Of a stretch of 64,000 nucleotides of DNA, positions 16,187 through 26,034 are shown piece after piece; within the stretch, counting starts at the first letter, position 1; every line of letters begins with the position of its first letter. The position numbers and the translations under genes were made by a program. The notes under the pieces were generated by a model, which was not told the origin of the DNA, searched no databases, and saw nothing but the letters and a program-made list of their open reading frames with translations. This stretch comes from Halorubrum salinarum (GTDB lineage Archaea > Halobacteriota > Halobacteria > Halobacteriales > Haloferacaceae): contig NZ_CP053941.1 of assembly GCF_013267195.1 (NCBI RefSeq), forward strand, positions 2,542,001 to 2,606,000, written 5' to 3'.

Positions 16187-16633
16187 ATGAACGACGGAAC
16201 GCAGACGACGCTGACGCGACGCGGCGTCCTCGCGGTCAGTGTCGCCGGCGCGACGGCGTTGGCCGGCTGTAGCGGGCTCGGACTCGGCGGCGACTTCGAG
16301 TTCCCCGACGGCGACCCCAGCGACGCGCAGAAGCAGACGACACGGACGTTCGTCACCCGCGTCCACGACGGCGAGTACGAGGCGGCGAGCGAGCCGTTCA
16401 CCGAGGAGCTGGCCGGCTCGCTCCCGCCCGACCGCATCGAGAGCGTCTGGGCCGAGAACGTCGGCGACCTCGGCGCGTACGAGCGGATCGGCGCGTGGGG
16501 GATCGAGTCGCGCGACGGGAACGACGCCGTCTTCGCCCGCGTCGAGTGCGCGAACGGTCACTACGCGCTCCAGTTGACCCTCGCGGGCGAGCGGATCGGC
16601 GGCGTGTTCATCCGTAACGTCGCGCCGGAGTAA
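16187..16633 (+). CDS. Tat-exported lipoprotein with DUF3887-like domain
   Basis: A 148-residue exported protein. The N-terminus has a twin-arginine region (LTRRGVLAVSVAG) and a lipobox ALAGC with C28 as the lipidated residue. The mature part (FVTRVHDGEYEAASEPFTEEL) resembles the DUF3887 fold, a small cystatin/NTF2-like domain often fused to hydrolases. It is alone here. The start at 16187 is chosen because it places the signal at the very N-terminus. It lies about 70 bases after the small membrane protein on the same strand and may share regulation. Confidence 0.8.
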   Translation: MNDGTQTTLTRRGVLAVSVAGATALAGCSGLGLGGDFEFPDGDPSDAQKQTTRTFVTRVHDGEYEAASEPFTEELAGSLPPDRIESVWAENVGDLGAYERIGAWGIESRDGNDAVFARVECANGHYALQLTLAGERIGGVFIRNVAPE

Positions 16634-16703
16634 CGTCGTGAGCGTCGGCGCCGAGGGCGGTCGATCGGTCCACCGGTGCCGCCCGCGCCGCCGCCACGGC
16701 CCC

Positions 16704-18221
16704 TCACGCGTCCTTCTCGCGCACGGTCCCCCCGCCGAGGCCCTCCCACTCGACCCGGTAGCCGAGCCGCGAGAGCGCGGCGCTCGCGTCGTCGACGCCG
16801 TACTCGTCGAGGACCGACTCGGCCTCGGAGAGCGCCATCCCGGCGCCGATTTCTCTCCCGATCGCCTCCAGCACCGCCGGCCGCACGAGCGTCCGCCCGA
16901 TCCGCTCGTGGTCGGGGAACGACTTGCCCTCGATCGCGCCGACGCTCACCCCGCGTTCGTCCGCGAGGTCGTCGAGCCCGACCACGTCCGCGTCGGGCGA
17001 CAGCGCGTCGGGGAGGTCCGCGGCCGCGTCCGCGGCGAAGTCGGCCTCGTACTCGCGGAGCACGTCGACGACGTCCTTCACCCGCACCATCCCGGAGTAG
17101 GTGACGACGCGGTGGTCGCGCGCGGCCACCTCCTCGCCGACGCCGAGGCTCTCGTCGACGGCGACCAGCAGGTCCACGTCCTCCACGTCCGCGAGCTGTC
17201 CGAGCTTCTTCTCCACGTACTCCGGGGTCCAGAAGCCCATCACCTCGAAGAACAGCCGGAAGTCGGCGTGGGCGTAGTCGAACGCGAAGTCGGGGATCAT
17301 GACGCTCGCGCCCGTCTCCAGCGGCTCCGGCTCGCGGACGAGCGTCCAGTCGAGGTCGAGCCCGCGGAACCGGCCGGCGAAGTCCGCCTCGACCCCGCTG
17401 TCGAAGTCGGGCTCCGCGACGGGCTCGACGTCCGGCACCGTCACGTCGCCGTCCGAGAGGCGCATCGTGCGCTCGCGCCCGCGGTCGTCTATCGTTGCCT
17501 CCAGCGACCACTCCGCAGACTCCGCGACCGTCCGGAGGAGCCGCGCGAAGGCGGTCCCGTACCGCCTCGTCCGCGAGAACAGCGCGTCGGGGCCGGTGAC
17601 GACCAGTTCGCGGCCCTGGGGCGTCCGCTCTACCTCGTACATCAGCCGCAGGCGCTTCACCGCCGAGACCAACCGCTTCGGGTCGTTCGACCGCACCCGA
17701 ACCTCGGTGGCGTCGAACAGCGCCGTCTGGGCCAAGGAGAGATCGTACTGCTCCAGCAGGGCGTCCGGGTCCCAGCGCACGTCGGCGTCGACGAGGACCT
17801 GCTCCACGTCGCGGTCGGCGTACAGCGACGCCGCCACGTCGGCCGGCTCGATCCCCAGCGCGTCCGCGGCGCGGTCGACCGCGACCTCCCGGTCCGTCTC
17901 GCTCGCGACGCCGACCGCCTCGGCCGCCTCGAACGCCGCTCGCCGGACCCGGCGCGGGGGGACCGGCGCGCGCGTCTCGAACTCGCACTCGCGCTTGACG
18001 AGCGCCGCGAGCCCGCGAACGAGCTTGAAGTTGCCGTTCCGCGCGGCCGCGTCGGCCTCCAGGTCCGCCAGCGCGTCGTCGAGGTCGCCGCGGCGCTCGC
18101 CGACGTGCGACTCGAACGTCCCGAGCACGCGGGCCGCGAGCGGGCGGTGTTCGCGCCCCGTGAACTGCGGGCGGTAGCCGCCGCCAGCCCGGGAGACGCG
18201 CAGGAGGTCCTTCCGTAGCAC
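16704..18221 (-). CDS. DUF790 family nuclease (Bax1-like)
   Basis: A 505-residue protein starting with GTG (MLRKDLLRVSRAGGGYRPQF), the signature opening of DUF790. In other archaea DUF790 is Bax1, a nuclease that binds the XPB helicase in nucleotide excision repair. The C-terminal half contains a restriction-endonuclease-like segment: VMIPDFAFDYAHADFRLFFEVMGFWTPEY followed by KK, consistent with a D-(E)xK type active site. No XPB helicase lies next to it within the window, unlike in many archaea. Function is taken from family knowledge. Confidence 0.85.
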   Translation of the reverse strand: MLRKDLLRVSRAGGGYRPQFTGREHRPLAARVLGTFESHVGERRGDLDDALADLEADAAARNGNFKLVRGLAALVKRECEFETRAPVPPRRVRRAAFEAAEAVGVASETDREVAVDRAADALGIEPADVAASLYADRDVEQVLVDADVRWDPDALLEQYDLSLAQTALFDATEVRVRSNDPKRLVSAVKRLRLMYEVERTPQGRELVVTGPDALFSRTRRYGTAFARLLRTVAESAEWSLEATIDDRGRERTMRLSDGDVTVPDVEPVAEPDFDSGVEADFAGRFRGLDLDWTLVREPEPLETGASVMIPDFAFDYAHADFRLFFEVMGFWTPEYVEKKLGQLADVEDVDLLVAVDESLGVGEEVAARDHRVVTYSGMVRVKDVVDVLREYEADFAADAAADLPDALSPDADVVGLDDLADERGVSVGAIEGKSFPDHERIGRTLVRPAVLEAIGREIGAGMALSEAESVLDEYGVDDASAALSRLGYRVEWEGLGGGTVREKDA

Positions 18222-18326
18222 GGCCGCGGCTACGCGGGTGGCGGCCTAAAACCGGTCGGGTTCCGGTCACCGGTCCGAGTCGGGCTTCCGTCCGCGGGCC
18301 GCCCGACTGTCGGGCGTCCGACCGCG

Positions 18327-19781
18327 TCAGTCGTCGTCGCCGGGGGCTTCCGAAGGGAACGCCACTCCGTCGACCTCGGTTCGGTCCGGGACGCGGCTCG
18401 TGTCGTGGGTGCCGACCGGCGGACGGTTCGCGCTCGCGGCCGCCGACGCGTCGAGGTCCGTCCCCTCCGACTCCGTTATCGACGACATCTCGCCGTCCGC
18501 GTCGCGCGCGTCCTGATCGATCCGCATCGAGCAGAACTCCGCGCCGCACATCGAGCAGAAGCGCGCCTCCTTGTAGTTGTCCTCGGGGAGCGTCTGGTCG
18601 TGGTACGACCGCGCGCGGTCGGGGTCGAGCGCGAGCTCGAACTGCCGCCGCCAGTCGAACTCGTACCGCGCCTCCGAGAGCGCGTCGTCCCAGTCGCGCG
18701 CGCCGGGTCGGCCGTTCGCCACGTCGGCCGCGTGCGCCGCGATCCGATACGCGGCGAGCCCGTCCCGCACGTCGTCCGCGTCCGGCAGGCCGAGGTGCTC
18801 TTTCGGCGTCACGTAACACAGCATCGCCGCGCCGGCCCGCGCGGCCTCGGTCGCGCCGATCGCGCTCGTGATGTGGTCGTACCCCGGCGCAACGTCCGTC
18901 ACCAGCGGGCCCAAGACGTAGAACGGGGCACCGTCGCACACCGCCTGCTGCCGCTCGACGTTCTCGGTGATTTCGTCCAACGGGACGTGACCGGGACCTT
19001 CGACCATTACCTGAACGCCGCGCTCCCGCGCGGTCCCCGTGAGCTCTCCGAGGGTGTCGAGCTCGGCGAACTGCGCCTCGTCGCTCGCGTCCGCGAGACA
19101 CCCCGGCCGGAGGCCGTCCCCGAGCGAGGCGGTCACGTCGTGTTCGGCGAGGATCTCACAGATCGCCTCGAACTTCGTGTACAACGGGTTCTGCATCCCG
19201 TTCTCCTCCATCCACTCCGCGAGGATCGACCCACCTCGCGAGACGATCCCGGTCTTCCGGCCGTCAGTCAGGGGCAGGTGTTCCATCAGTATCCCCGCGT
19301 GGATCGTCATGTAGTCGACGCCCTGCTCGGCCTGTTTCTCGATGACGTCGAGGAGGAGTTCGTGAGTGATCGCGTCGGCGGACTCGGCCCGCTTGACCGC
19401 CTCGTAGATCGGGACCGTCCCGATCGGCACCGGCGAGTGCGCGACGTTCGCCTCGCGGGTCGTGTCGAGCTTCCCGCCCGTCGAGAGGTCCATGACAGTG
19501 TCGGCGCCGTAGTGGACCGCCGCGTGGAGCTTCTCCAGCTCCTCCTCGACGCCGCTGGTCGTCTCGCTGTTCCCGATGTTCGCGTTGACCTTCGTGGCGA
19601 ACGCCCGCCCGATGACCATCGGGTCGAGCGAGTCGTGCGCGTGGTTGTTCGGGATCACCGCGCGCCCCTCGGCGACCTCCCGGCGGACGAACTCCGGCTC
19701 GTGGTTCTCCCGCGCTGCCAAGCGCTCCATGGCGGGCGTGACCTCGCCGTTCCGCGCCCGTTCGATCTGTGTCGCTGGCAT
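18327..19781 (-). CDS. thiC: Phosphomethylpyrimidine synthase
   Basis: A 484-residue radical SAM-type enzyme that rearranges aminoimidazole ribotide into hydroxymethylpyrimidine phosphate for thiamine. Hallmarks are [37 protein letters not shown] and the C-terminal 4Fe-4S motif CSMCGAEFC. An acidic tail of about 60 residues follows. The ATG at 19781 ([14 protein letters not shown]) is preferred; a TATA-like attaatta (19801-19808) sits about 24 bases upstream. No TPP riboswitch is recognisable in the leader, which appears too short. The remaining thiamine genes are not in this window. Confidence 0.96.
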   Translation of the reverse strand: MPATQIERARNGEVTPAMERLAARENHEPEFVRREVAEGRAVIPNNHAHDSLDPMVIGRAFATKVNANIGNSETTSGVEEELEKLHAAVHYGADTVMDLSTGGKLDTTREANVAHSPVPIGTVPIYEAVKRAESADAITHELLLDVIEKQAEQGVDYMTIHAGILMEHLPLTDGRKTGIVSRGGSILAEWMEENGMQNPLYTKFEAICEILAEHDVTASLGDGLRPGCLADASDEAQFAELDTLGELTGTARERGVQVMVEGPGHVPLDEITENVERQQAVCDGAPFYVLGPLVTDVAPGYDHITSAIGATEAARAGAAMLCYVTPKEHLGLPDADDVRDGLAAYRIAAHAADVANGRPGARDWDDALSEARYEFDWRRQFELALDPDRARSYHDQTLPEDNYKEARFCSMCGAEFCSMRIDQDARDADGEMSSITESEGTDLDASAAASANRPPVGTHDTSRVPDRTEVDGVAFPSEAPGDDD

Positions 19782-19892
19782 GATTACCAAGTAATACCAC
19801 TAATTAATATACTCTGCGGTGAGCGCCCCCTGACGCCGAGTCGGCGCACGGGTGCGACACGCTTAACCCCGAAACCCGTCGATCGAGGGGTA

Positions 19893-21617
19893 ATGAGTAC
19901 CGACGCGGCGGGCGACGCCGACGACGCCGCTTCCGGGGACGGTACCGACTCGGAGGCGTTCGTCCGCACCTGCGAACACCTCGTCGACCGCATCCTCGCG
20001 GGCGAGATCGAGCGCGACGACCTCGAACGCGCCAAGCTCGATGCCTGCTCGGAGTTCGGCTCCCCGAAGGTGCCGAAGAACACCGAGATACTGGACCACG
20101 CCCCCGCCGAGGCGCGCGACGACGTGATCGAGGTGGTCCAGCGCAAGCCCGTCCGCACCGCCTCCGGCGTCTCCCCGGTCGCGATCATGACCTCGCCGAA
20201 GCTGTGCCCGCACGGGAAGTGCCTCTACTGTCCGGGCGGCCCGGCCTCCGAGTTCTCCTCGGCGCAGTCGTACACCGGCCACGAGCCCGCTGCGGCCCGC
20301 GGCGAACAGAACGACTACGACCCGTACGGACAGGTCACGCTCCGGCTCGAACAGCTCCGGAAGATCGGCCACCCCGTCGACAAGGTTGAGCTCATCCTGA
20401 TGGGCGGGACGATGACGGCGCGCTCGCACGACTACCAGGAGTGGTTCGTGAAGCGCGCGCTCCAGGCGATGAACGACTACGACCTCGATAAGGAGCCGGA
20501 GCCCGCCGAGGGCGAGTCGTTCGCGCCCGCACCCGAGGACGCCGAGTTCGAGTACCTCGAAGACGTGATCGCCGAGAACGAGACGAACGCGATCCGCAAC
20601 ATCGGGACCACGTTCGAGACGAAGCCGGACTGGTGCGACCCTGAGCAGATCGACCGCATGCTCGACCTGGGCGGCACGAAGGTCGAGGTCGGCGTCCAGA
20701 CCACCTACGAGCGGATCAACCGCGAGATGCACCGCGGGCACGGCAACGAGGCCTCCCGCAACGCGAACCGGCGCCTCCGCGACGCGGCGTTCAAGGTGGG
20801 GTTCCACATGATGCCCGGCCAGCCGGGGATGACCCGCGAGATGTGCCTGGAGGACTTCCGGCAGCTGTTCGAGAACCCCGACTGGCGGCCCGACTACCTG
20901 AAGATCTACCCCACCCTCGTCGTCGAGGGGACCCGCGTGTACGACCGCTGGCGCCGCGACGACTTCGACCCGCTCACCAGCGAGGAGGCGGCCGACCTGG
21001 TCGCCGACGTGATGGACCAGATCCCGAAGTACACGCGGCTCCAGCGCGTCCAGCGCGACATCCCCGCGGACTTCATCGACGCCGGCGTCCAGAAGTCGAA
21101 CCTCCGACAGCTCGCGGCGCAGCGCGCCGAGGAGAAGGGGATCGTCCAGCGGGACATCCGCGCCCGCGAGGTCGGCCACAACGACGCCGACCCGGACCCG
21201 GACGACGTGGAACTCGACGTGCTCACCTACGAGGCCGGCGGCGGCACGGAGCACTTCATCTCCTTCGAGGACCCGGTCCGCGACCTCCTCGTCGGCTTCT
21301 GCCGGCTGCGGTTCCCCTCGTTCGCGCCCGACCAGCCCGGCGCGCCGGGGACCGAGAGCGACCCGATCCGCCCGGAACTCGAAGACGCCGCCCTGGTCCG
21401 CGAGCTCCACGTCTACGGCAACGAGGTCGGCATCGGCGGTGACGGCGACTGGCAGCATCAGGGGTACGGCACGCGGCTCCTCGAACGCGCCGAGGAACTC
21501 GCCCGCGAGGCCGGCTACGACAAGGTCGCGGTCATCTCCGGCATCGGCGCCCGCGAGTACTATCGCAATAAGCTCGGCTACCGGCAGGACGGCCCGTACG
21601 TGTCGAAGCAGCTCTGA
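19893..21617 (+). CDS. elp3: tRNA uridine-34 modification enzyme Elp3
   Basis: A 574-residue archaeal Elp3 combining a radical SAM domain (C105, C110, C113 in CPHGKCLYC, a CxxxxCxxC arrangement) with a C-terminal GNAT acetyltransferase domain (GYGTRLLERAEELAREAG and SGIGAREYYRNKLGY). It forms 5-carboxymethyl-type modifications at wobble uridine of tRNA from acetyl-CoA. Archaeal Elp3 works without the other Elongator subunits, and none is present here. The start at 19893 gives a normal length with an acidic leader. It is divergent from thiC with about 110 bases between starts. Confidence 0.95.
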   Translation: MSTDAAGDADDAASGDGTDSEAFVRTCEHLVDRILAGEIERDDLERAKLDACSEFGSPKVPKNTEILDHAPAEARDDVIEVVQRKPVRTASGVSPVAIMTSPKLCPHGKCLYCPGGPASEFSSAQSYTGHEPAAARGEQNDYDPYGQVTLRLEQLRKIGHPVDKVELILMGGTMTARSHDYQEWFVKRALQAMNDYDLDKEPEPAEGESFAPAPEDAEFEYLEDVIAENETNAIRNIGTTFETKPDWCDPEQIDRMLDLGGTKVEVGVQTTYERINREMHRGHGNEASRNANRRLRDAAFKVGFHMMPGQPGMTREMCLEDFRQLFENPDWRPDYLKIYPTLVVEGTRVYDRWRRDDFDPLTSEEAADLVADVMDQIPKYTRLQRVQRDIPADFIDAGVQKSNLRQLAAQRAEEKGIVQRDIRAREVGHNDADPDPDDVELDVLTYEAGGGTEHFISFEDPVRDLLVGFCRLRFPSFAPDQPGAPGTESDPIRPELEDAALVRELHVYGNEVGIGGDGDWQHQGYGTRLLERAEELAREAGYDKVAVISGIGAREYYRNKLGYRQDGPYVSKQL

Positions 21618-21773
21618 CCGGCCACGCGACGACAGCGCCCCCGAGGATAACGACCACCCGCCAATAGCCACGATCGATCTGTTTCGCCCGAGAAACGGTC
21701 TGGAACTTCGTAGAATACGACAACCAGTCAAACCATTTCATTCTACAACTTTTATTATTGGTTAGCCATACTG

Positions 21774-21795
21774 AGTAATACCTCGTTTCGCGAGG
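21774..21795 (+). promoter_or_regulatory. Putative promoter of the subtilase gene
   Basis: A TATA-like agtaata (21774-21780) is centred 28 bases before the ATG at 21805. Directly after it lies a small inverted repeat cctcg-tttcg-cgagg (21781-21795) with perfect 5-base arms. A second AT-rich stretch, tttattatt, is at 21751-21759. Confidence 0.4.
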
Positions 21796-21804
21796 AATGT
21801 TACC

Positions 21805-23142
21805 ATGAATTTTGGACGACGGACGTTCATCAAAGGCGCAGCGGGAATCGGCGTCACGGCGACGATCACGGGCACGGCGTCGGCCGCCGCCGGAGACGCG
21901 CAGTATATCGTTCGCGCGACTGGGAACGGCACACGCGACGCGGTCGTGGACGCGGGCTTCTCGGTGCGCCACGAGCTCGCCGAGGGGTCGGTCCTCGTCG
22001 TCACCGGGCCAGCGGACGCGTCCGCCGACCTCGAGTCGATCGGCGGCGTCTCGGCGGCGAACCCGGACGTGACGGTTGAACTCGACCAGCCGGATGTCGA
22101 CGCCGAGGTCGAGTCGGATGACCTTCCGAGTGACGACGCCGCGTTCACAGACCTCCAGTGGGACAAGCAAACGACGGACGTGTTCGAGGCCCACGAATAC
22201 GCGACCGGCGAGGGGACACGGGTCGCGATCGTCGACACGGGGATCGATCTCAACCATCCGGACCTCGGCAACGTGAACGAGGATCTCGGCCGCGCGTTCG
22301 TCACCAACGACGACGTGCCAGAAATTGGCCCCGACGACTCTGGCTACCATGGCACCCACGTCGCGGGGACCGTCGGCGCGACCGGCGAGGTCGGCTTCGT
22401 CGGGACCGCGCCCGACACCGAGCTAATCCCGGTCCGCGTCTTCCCCGCCGAAGGCGGCGCGACGTTCGGCGACATCCTCGCCGGGATCGACTACGCGGCC
22501 GAGATCGGCGCGGACGCCGCGAATTTCAGTCTCGGCATTCCGGGCGTCCAAGAGCCCGGGTCGGCCCTGAACAAGCTGAAGGCGGAGGTTCAGACGGTGT
22601 TCCAGAGTGCGGTCCGCCGCGGTACGGTAATCACCGGGAGCGCGGGCAACGACTCGGGGAGTCTTCAGGGAAGCGGCTTCACCCTCCCGAACAGCGTTCC
22701 GGCGGCGTTCACGGTCAGCGCCACGTCCCCCGCCGACACGCTCTCGTTCTACTCCAACTTCGGCACCAGCGACATCGACATCGCCGCGCCGGGCGGCTAC
22801 TACGAGACAGTCGAACGGACGCTGGGTGTAACCGGGGAGCCCGATGACATCCCCTTCCCATTGAACGCCGTCGTTTCGACGTGGCCGACCGATCTGAAAT
22901 CGGAGATCGGCTTGCCCGGTTACGATGCCATCGCCGGCACCTCCATGGCCGCGCCGCAGGTCGCCGGACTGGCCGCGCTCGTCCGCGAACTCGAACCGAA
23001 CGCGAACGCGAGCCGCATCGAGCAGGCCATCCAGAAGGGAGCCGAAGGCGCGAACGGCAAGAGCAGCTCCGAGTTCGGCGCTGGGATCATCAATGCCCTG
23101 AACACGGTCGAGCGACTGGCGACGAAGAACGGCAAGAAGTAG
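21805..23142 (+). CDS. Secreted subtilisin-like serine protease (S8)
   Basis: A 445-residue exported protease. The Tat signal is GRRTFIKGAAGIGVTATI with a likely cleavage after ASA near residue 27. A propeptide of about 90 residues (inhibitor I9-like) precedes the catalytic domain. The triad is D144 (VDTGID), H182 (YHGTHVAG) and S380 (GTSMAAPQ), with oxyanion N282 (SAGND). There is no C-terminal PPC or extension domain, unlike classic halolysins. The protein is expected outside the cell, degrading peptides. GC content is somewhat lower than in its neighbours. Confidence 0.95.
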   Translation: MNFGRRTFIKGAAGIGVTATITGTASAAAGDAQYIVRATGNGTRDAVVDAGFSVRHELAEGSVLVVTGPADASADLESIGGVSAANPDVTVELDQPDVDAEVESDDLPSDDAAFTDLQWDKQTTDVFEAHEYATGEGTRVAIVDTGIDLNHPDLGNVNEDLGRAFVTNDDVPEIGPDDSGYHGTHVAGTVGATGEVGFVGTAPDTELIPVRVFPAEGGATFGDILAGIDYAAEIGADAANFSLGIPGVQEPGSALNKLKAEVQTVFQSAVRRGTVITGSAGNDSGSLQGSGFTLPNSVPAAFTVSATSPADTLSFYSNFGTSDIDIAAPGGYYETVERTLGVTGEPDDIPFPLNAVVSTWPTDLKSEIGLPGYDAIAGTSMAAPQVAGLAALVRELEPNANASRIEQAIQKGAEGANGKSSSEFGAGIINALNTVERLATKNGKK

Positions 23143-23224
23143 CGACGACGCGACGCCGTCGAGCGCGTCGCGGGCCGTCCCCACAACGACACGCCTTTTT
23201 CCGGCCCGCCGGTCTGTCTTGGGT

Positions 23225-25411
23225 ATGGACCAGAAGCGGGAGCTGTCGAGCATCGACCTCGCCGCGCTCGTCACCGAGCTCAATCGGTACGAGGGCGCGA
23301 AGGTCGACAAGGCGTACCTCTACGACGACGACCTGCTCCGGCTGAAGCTGCGCGACTTCGACCGCGGCCGCGTCGAGCTCATGATCGAGGTGGGCGACGT
23401 GAAGCGCGCGCACGCCGCCGACCCGAACCACGTCGCGGACGCGCCGGGCCGTCCGCCGAACTTCGCGAAGATGCTGCGGAACCGCATGTCCGGCGCGGAC
23501 TTCGCGGGCGTCGAGCAGTACGAGTTCGACCGCATCCTCACCTTCGAGTTCGAGCGCGAGGACCAGAACACCACCCTCGTCGCGGAGCTGTTCGGCCAGG
23601 GGAACGTCGCCGCGCTCGACGAGACGGGCGAGGTGATTGGGGCGCTGTCGACGGTGCGGCTCAAGTCTCGCACCGTCGCGCCCGGCTCGCAGTACGAGTA
23701 CCCCGCCTCCCGGCTGAACCCGCTCGACGTGAGCTACGGCGGGTTCGAGCGCCACATGCGCGAGTCGGACAGCGACGTGGTGCGCACGCTCGCCACGCAG
23801 CTCAACCTCGGCGGCCTGTACGCCGAGGAGGTGTGTACGCGGGCCGGCGTGCCGAAGGAGACGCCGATCGAGGAGGCGACCGACGACCAGCTCCGCGCGC
23901 TCCACGACGCGCTCGCACGGATCGACGAGCGGCTCCGATCCGGCGACGTCGACCCGCGCGTGTACGAGGAATCGGTCGAGGGCGACGGGACCGACGGCGA
24001 CGGCGGCGAGCCCCGGGTCGTCGACGTGACGCCGTTCCCGCTGGCCGAACACGAGGACCTCCCGAGCGTCGGCTTCGACTCGTTCAACGACGCCGTCGAC
24101 GAGTACTTCCACCGGCTGGGGAGCGAGGCGACCGACGACGGCGAGGCGCCCGCCGACGCCGGCAGCTCCCGCCCGGACTTCGAGGAGGAGATCGCCAAAC
24201 AGGAGCGGATCATCGAACAGCAGAAGGGGGCGATCGAGGGGTTCGAGGAGCAGGCGCAGGCCGAGCGCGAGCGCGCCGAGCTGCTGTACGCGAACTACGA
24301 CCTCGTCGACGAGGTGATCTCGACCGTGCGCGAGGCCCGCGAGAACGAGGTGCCGTGGGACGAGATCGAGGCGACGCTCGACGCCGGCGCCGAGCGCGGG
24401 ATCGAGGCCGCGCAGGCCGTCGTCGGCGTCGACGGCGGCGAGGGGACCGTGACGGTCGAGCTCGACGAGGAGGGCGACGACGGCGGGACGACCCATGTCG
24501 AACTCGACGCCAGCGAGGGCGTCGAGGTCAACGCCGACCGGCTCTACCGGGAGGCGAAGCGCGTCGAGGAGAAGAAGGCGGGCGCGAAGGAGGCGATCGA
24601 GTCGACCCGCGAGGAGCTGGAGGCCGTCAAGGAGCGGAAGCGGGAGTGGGGGGAACAGCAGGCCGCCGACGAGGGAGACAACGCTGACGACGAGGGCGAC
24701 GCCGACGAGGAGGAGTACGAGACCGACTGGCTCTCGCGGTCGTCGATCCCGATCCGAAGCCCGGACGACTGGTTCGAGCGGTTCCGCTGGTTCCGCACCT
24801 CCACGGGGTACCTCGTCATCGGCGGCCGGAACGCCGACCAGAACGAGGAGCTGGTGAAGAAGTATATGAGCAAGCACGACCGGTTCTTCCACACCCAGGC
24901 GCACGGGGGACCGGTGACGATCCTGAAGGCGTCGGGGCCGTCAGAGTCGGCCGACCCCGTCGACTTCTCCGAGGAGACCCTGCGCGAGGCCGCGCAGTTC
25001 GCCGTCTCCTACTCGTCGGACTGGAAGGACGGTCGCGGCGCGGGCGACGCGTACATGGTCGAGCCGGACCAGGTGTCGAAGACGCCCGAGAGCGGCGAGT
25101 ACATCGAGAAGGGGAGCTTCGTGATCCGCGGCGACCGCACCTACTTCGAGGATGTCCCCTGCCGGATCGCGGTCGGCGTCCAGTGCGAGCCGGTCACCCG
25201 CGCCATCGGCGGGCCGCCGTCGGCGATCGTCGACCGCGCGGCCGCGCACGTCACCTTCGAGCCGGGGATGTACGCGCAAAACGACGCCGCGATGATGGCC
25301 TACCGGAACCTGAAAGAGCGGTTCGCGGACCAGTCGTTCGTGCGGAAGGTCGCGAGCGCCGACCAGCTACAGGAGTTCCTGCCGCCGGGCGGGTCGGACA
25401 TCGTCGACTGA
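23225..25411 (+). CDS. rqcH: Ribosome quality control protein RqcH (NEMF/Rqc2 family)
   Basis: A 728-residue NFACT protein. The N-terminal domain is recognised by ELNRYEGAKVDKAYLY and PPNFAKMLRNRM, the central part has coiled-coil-like, glutamate-rich helices (about 320-490), and the C-terminal NFACT-R domain reads WFRTSTGYLVIGGRNADQNE, HTQAHGGP and FEPGMYAQND. The family binds obstructed large ribosomal subunits with peptidyl-tRNA and, in bacteria, adds C-terminal alanine tails. An acidic insert in the coiled coil is typical for a halophile. The ATG at 23225 was chosen over a GTG-type start two codons earlier. Confidence 0.93.
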   Translation: MDQKRELSSIDLAALVTELNRYEGAKVDKAYLYDDDLLRLKLRDFDRGRVELMIEVGDVKRAHAADPNHVADAPGRPPNFAKMLRNRMSGADFAGVEQYEFDRILTFEFEREDQNTTLVAELFGQGNVAALDETGEVIGALSTVRLKSRTVAPGSQYEYPASRLNPLDVSYGGFERHMRESDSDVVRTLATQLNLGGLYAEEVCTRAGVPKETPIEEATDDQLRALHDALARIDERLRSGDVDPRVYEESVEGDGTDGDGGEPRVVDVTPFPLAEHEDLPSVGFDSFNDAVDEYFHRLGSEATDDGEAPADAGSSRPDFEEEIAKQERIIEQQKGAIEGFEEQAQAERERAELLYANYDLVDEVISTVREARENEVPWDEIEATLDAGAERGIEAAQAVVGVDGGEGTVTVELDEEGDDGGTTHVELDASEGVEVNADRLYREAKRVEEKKAGAKEAIESTREELEAVKERKREWGEQQAADEGDNADDEGDADEEEYETDWLSRSSIPIRSPDDWFERFRWFRTSTGYLVIGGRNADQNEELVKKYMSKHDRFFHTQAHGGPVTILKASGPSESADPVDFSEETLREAAQFAVSYSSDWKDGRGAGDAYMVEPDQVSKTPESGEYIEKGSFVIRGDRTYFEDVPCRIAVGVQCEPVTRAIGGPPSAIVDRAAAHVTFEPGMYAQNDAAMMAYRNLKERFADQSFVRKVASADQLQEFLPPGGSDIVD

Positions 25412-25502
25412 GGCCAGTCGTCGACCCGACCCCGTCGCCGACGGAGCGGCACCGCGTCGGCCCGAGCGCGACGTTTTCAAGCCTCCGCGACCGAGGGGGC
25501 GC

Positions 25503-25895
25503 ATGGCCTTCGAATCGCTGCCGGACGGCTGGCGGCTGTGGAACGAGGAGCCCAGCGGGCGGGCGATCCTCGTCTACCGCCCCGACGTTTTCGGGAGCGG
25601 CGACCTCCCCGACGAGTGTCTCCCGACGATCTACCTGACGAACGGCGCCCGGAACGCCCGGCCCGGGTCGGGCCAGTACGCGACCGACGAGTGGCACGTC
25701 GTCCTCTTCTTGGAGCCCGAGATCGAGGCGGTCACGCAGACCCACGAGAGCCGGGAGGCGGGCGCGGCCGGCGCGGTCGACGTCGCGGAGCGGTTCGTCT
25801 CCGGCGACGTGGACTACCGGGGGGCGTACCAGGTGCCCAGAGAGGAGTACTTCGCGCGCCTCGACGAGTTCGTCGGGAGCAGCGAGACGGCGTGA
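25503..25895 (+). CDS. DUF5820-like haloarchaeal protein
   Basis: A 130-residue soluble protein that begins MAFESLPDGWRLWNEEPSGR. It resembles the haloarchaeal DUF5820 family as I recall it: PTIYLTNG and WHVVLFLEPEIE are the conserved cores. No catalytic motif is apparent and the function is unknown. It follows rqcH by about 90 bases in the same direction and has its own start context. Confidence 0.75.
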   Translation: MAFESLPDGWRLWNEEPSGRAILVYRPDVFGSGDLPDECLPTIYLTNGARNARPGSGQYATDEWHVVLFLEPEIEAVTQTHESREAGAAGAVDVAERFVSGDVDYRGAYQVPREEYFARLDEFVGSSETA

Positions 25896-25933
25896 GTCCC
25901 GTCGGTCGGACTGCCCGACCGCGGGGGACCGCT

Positions 25934-25970
25934 CACCGAAATTATCCATAATTGTGTATAAATATCGGTG
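25934..25970. promoter_or_regulatory. Nested palindromes upstream of purF
   Basis: An outer inverted repeat caccgaaat (25934-25942) / atatcggtg (25962-25970), 8 of 9 positions paired, encloses a perfect inner one aattat-cc-ataatt (25940-25953) and an AT-rich gtgtataaata. It lies 65-100 bases before purF and looks like a regulator-binding site with a possible second promoter. Confidence 0.45.
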
Positions 25971-26001
25971 AGAAGCGGGGGGATACGCCACGAACACGAG
26001 G

Positions 26002-26009
26002 ATTTTTAT
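26002..26009 (+). promoter_or_regulatory. TATA-like box of purF
   Basis: atttttat centred 29 bases before the purF ATG at 26035, consistent with a leaderless mRNA. Confidence 0.55.
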
Positions 26010-26034
26010 CGCCGCCCGCCTCACCCTCGCGTAC

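Noticed and set aside
18405-19892. Very long open frame on the plus strand fused ahead of elp3
   Set aside because: It is the antisense frame of thiC; high-GC haloarchaeal genes leave long open shadows. Elp3 starts at 19893.
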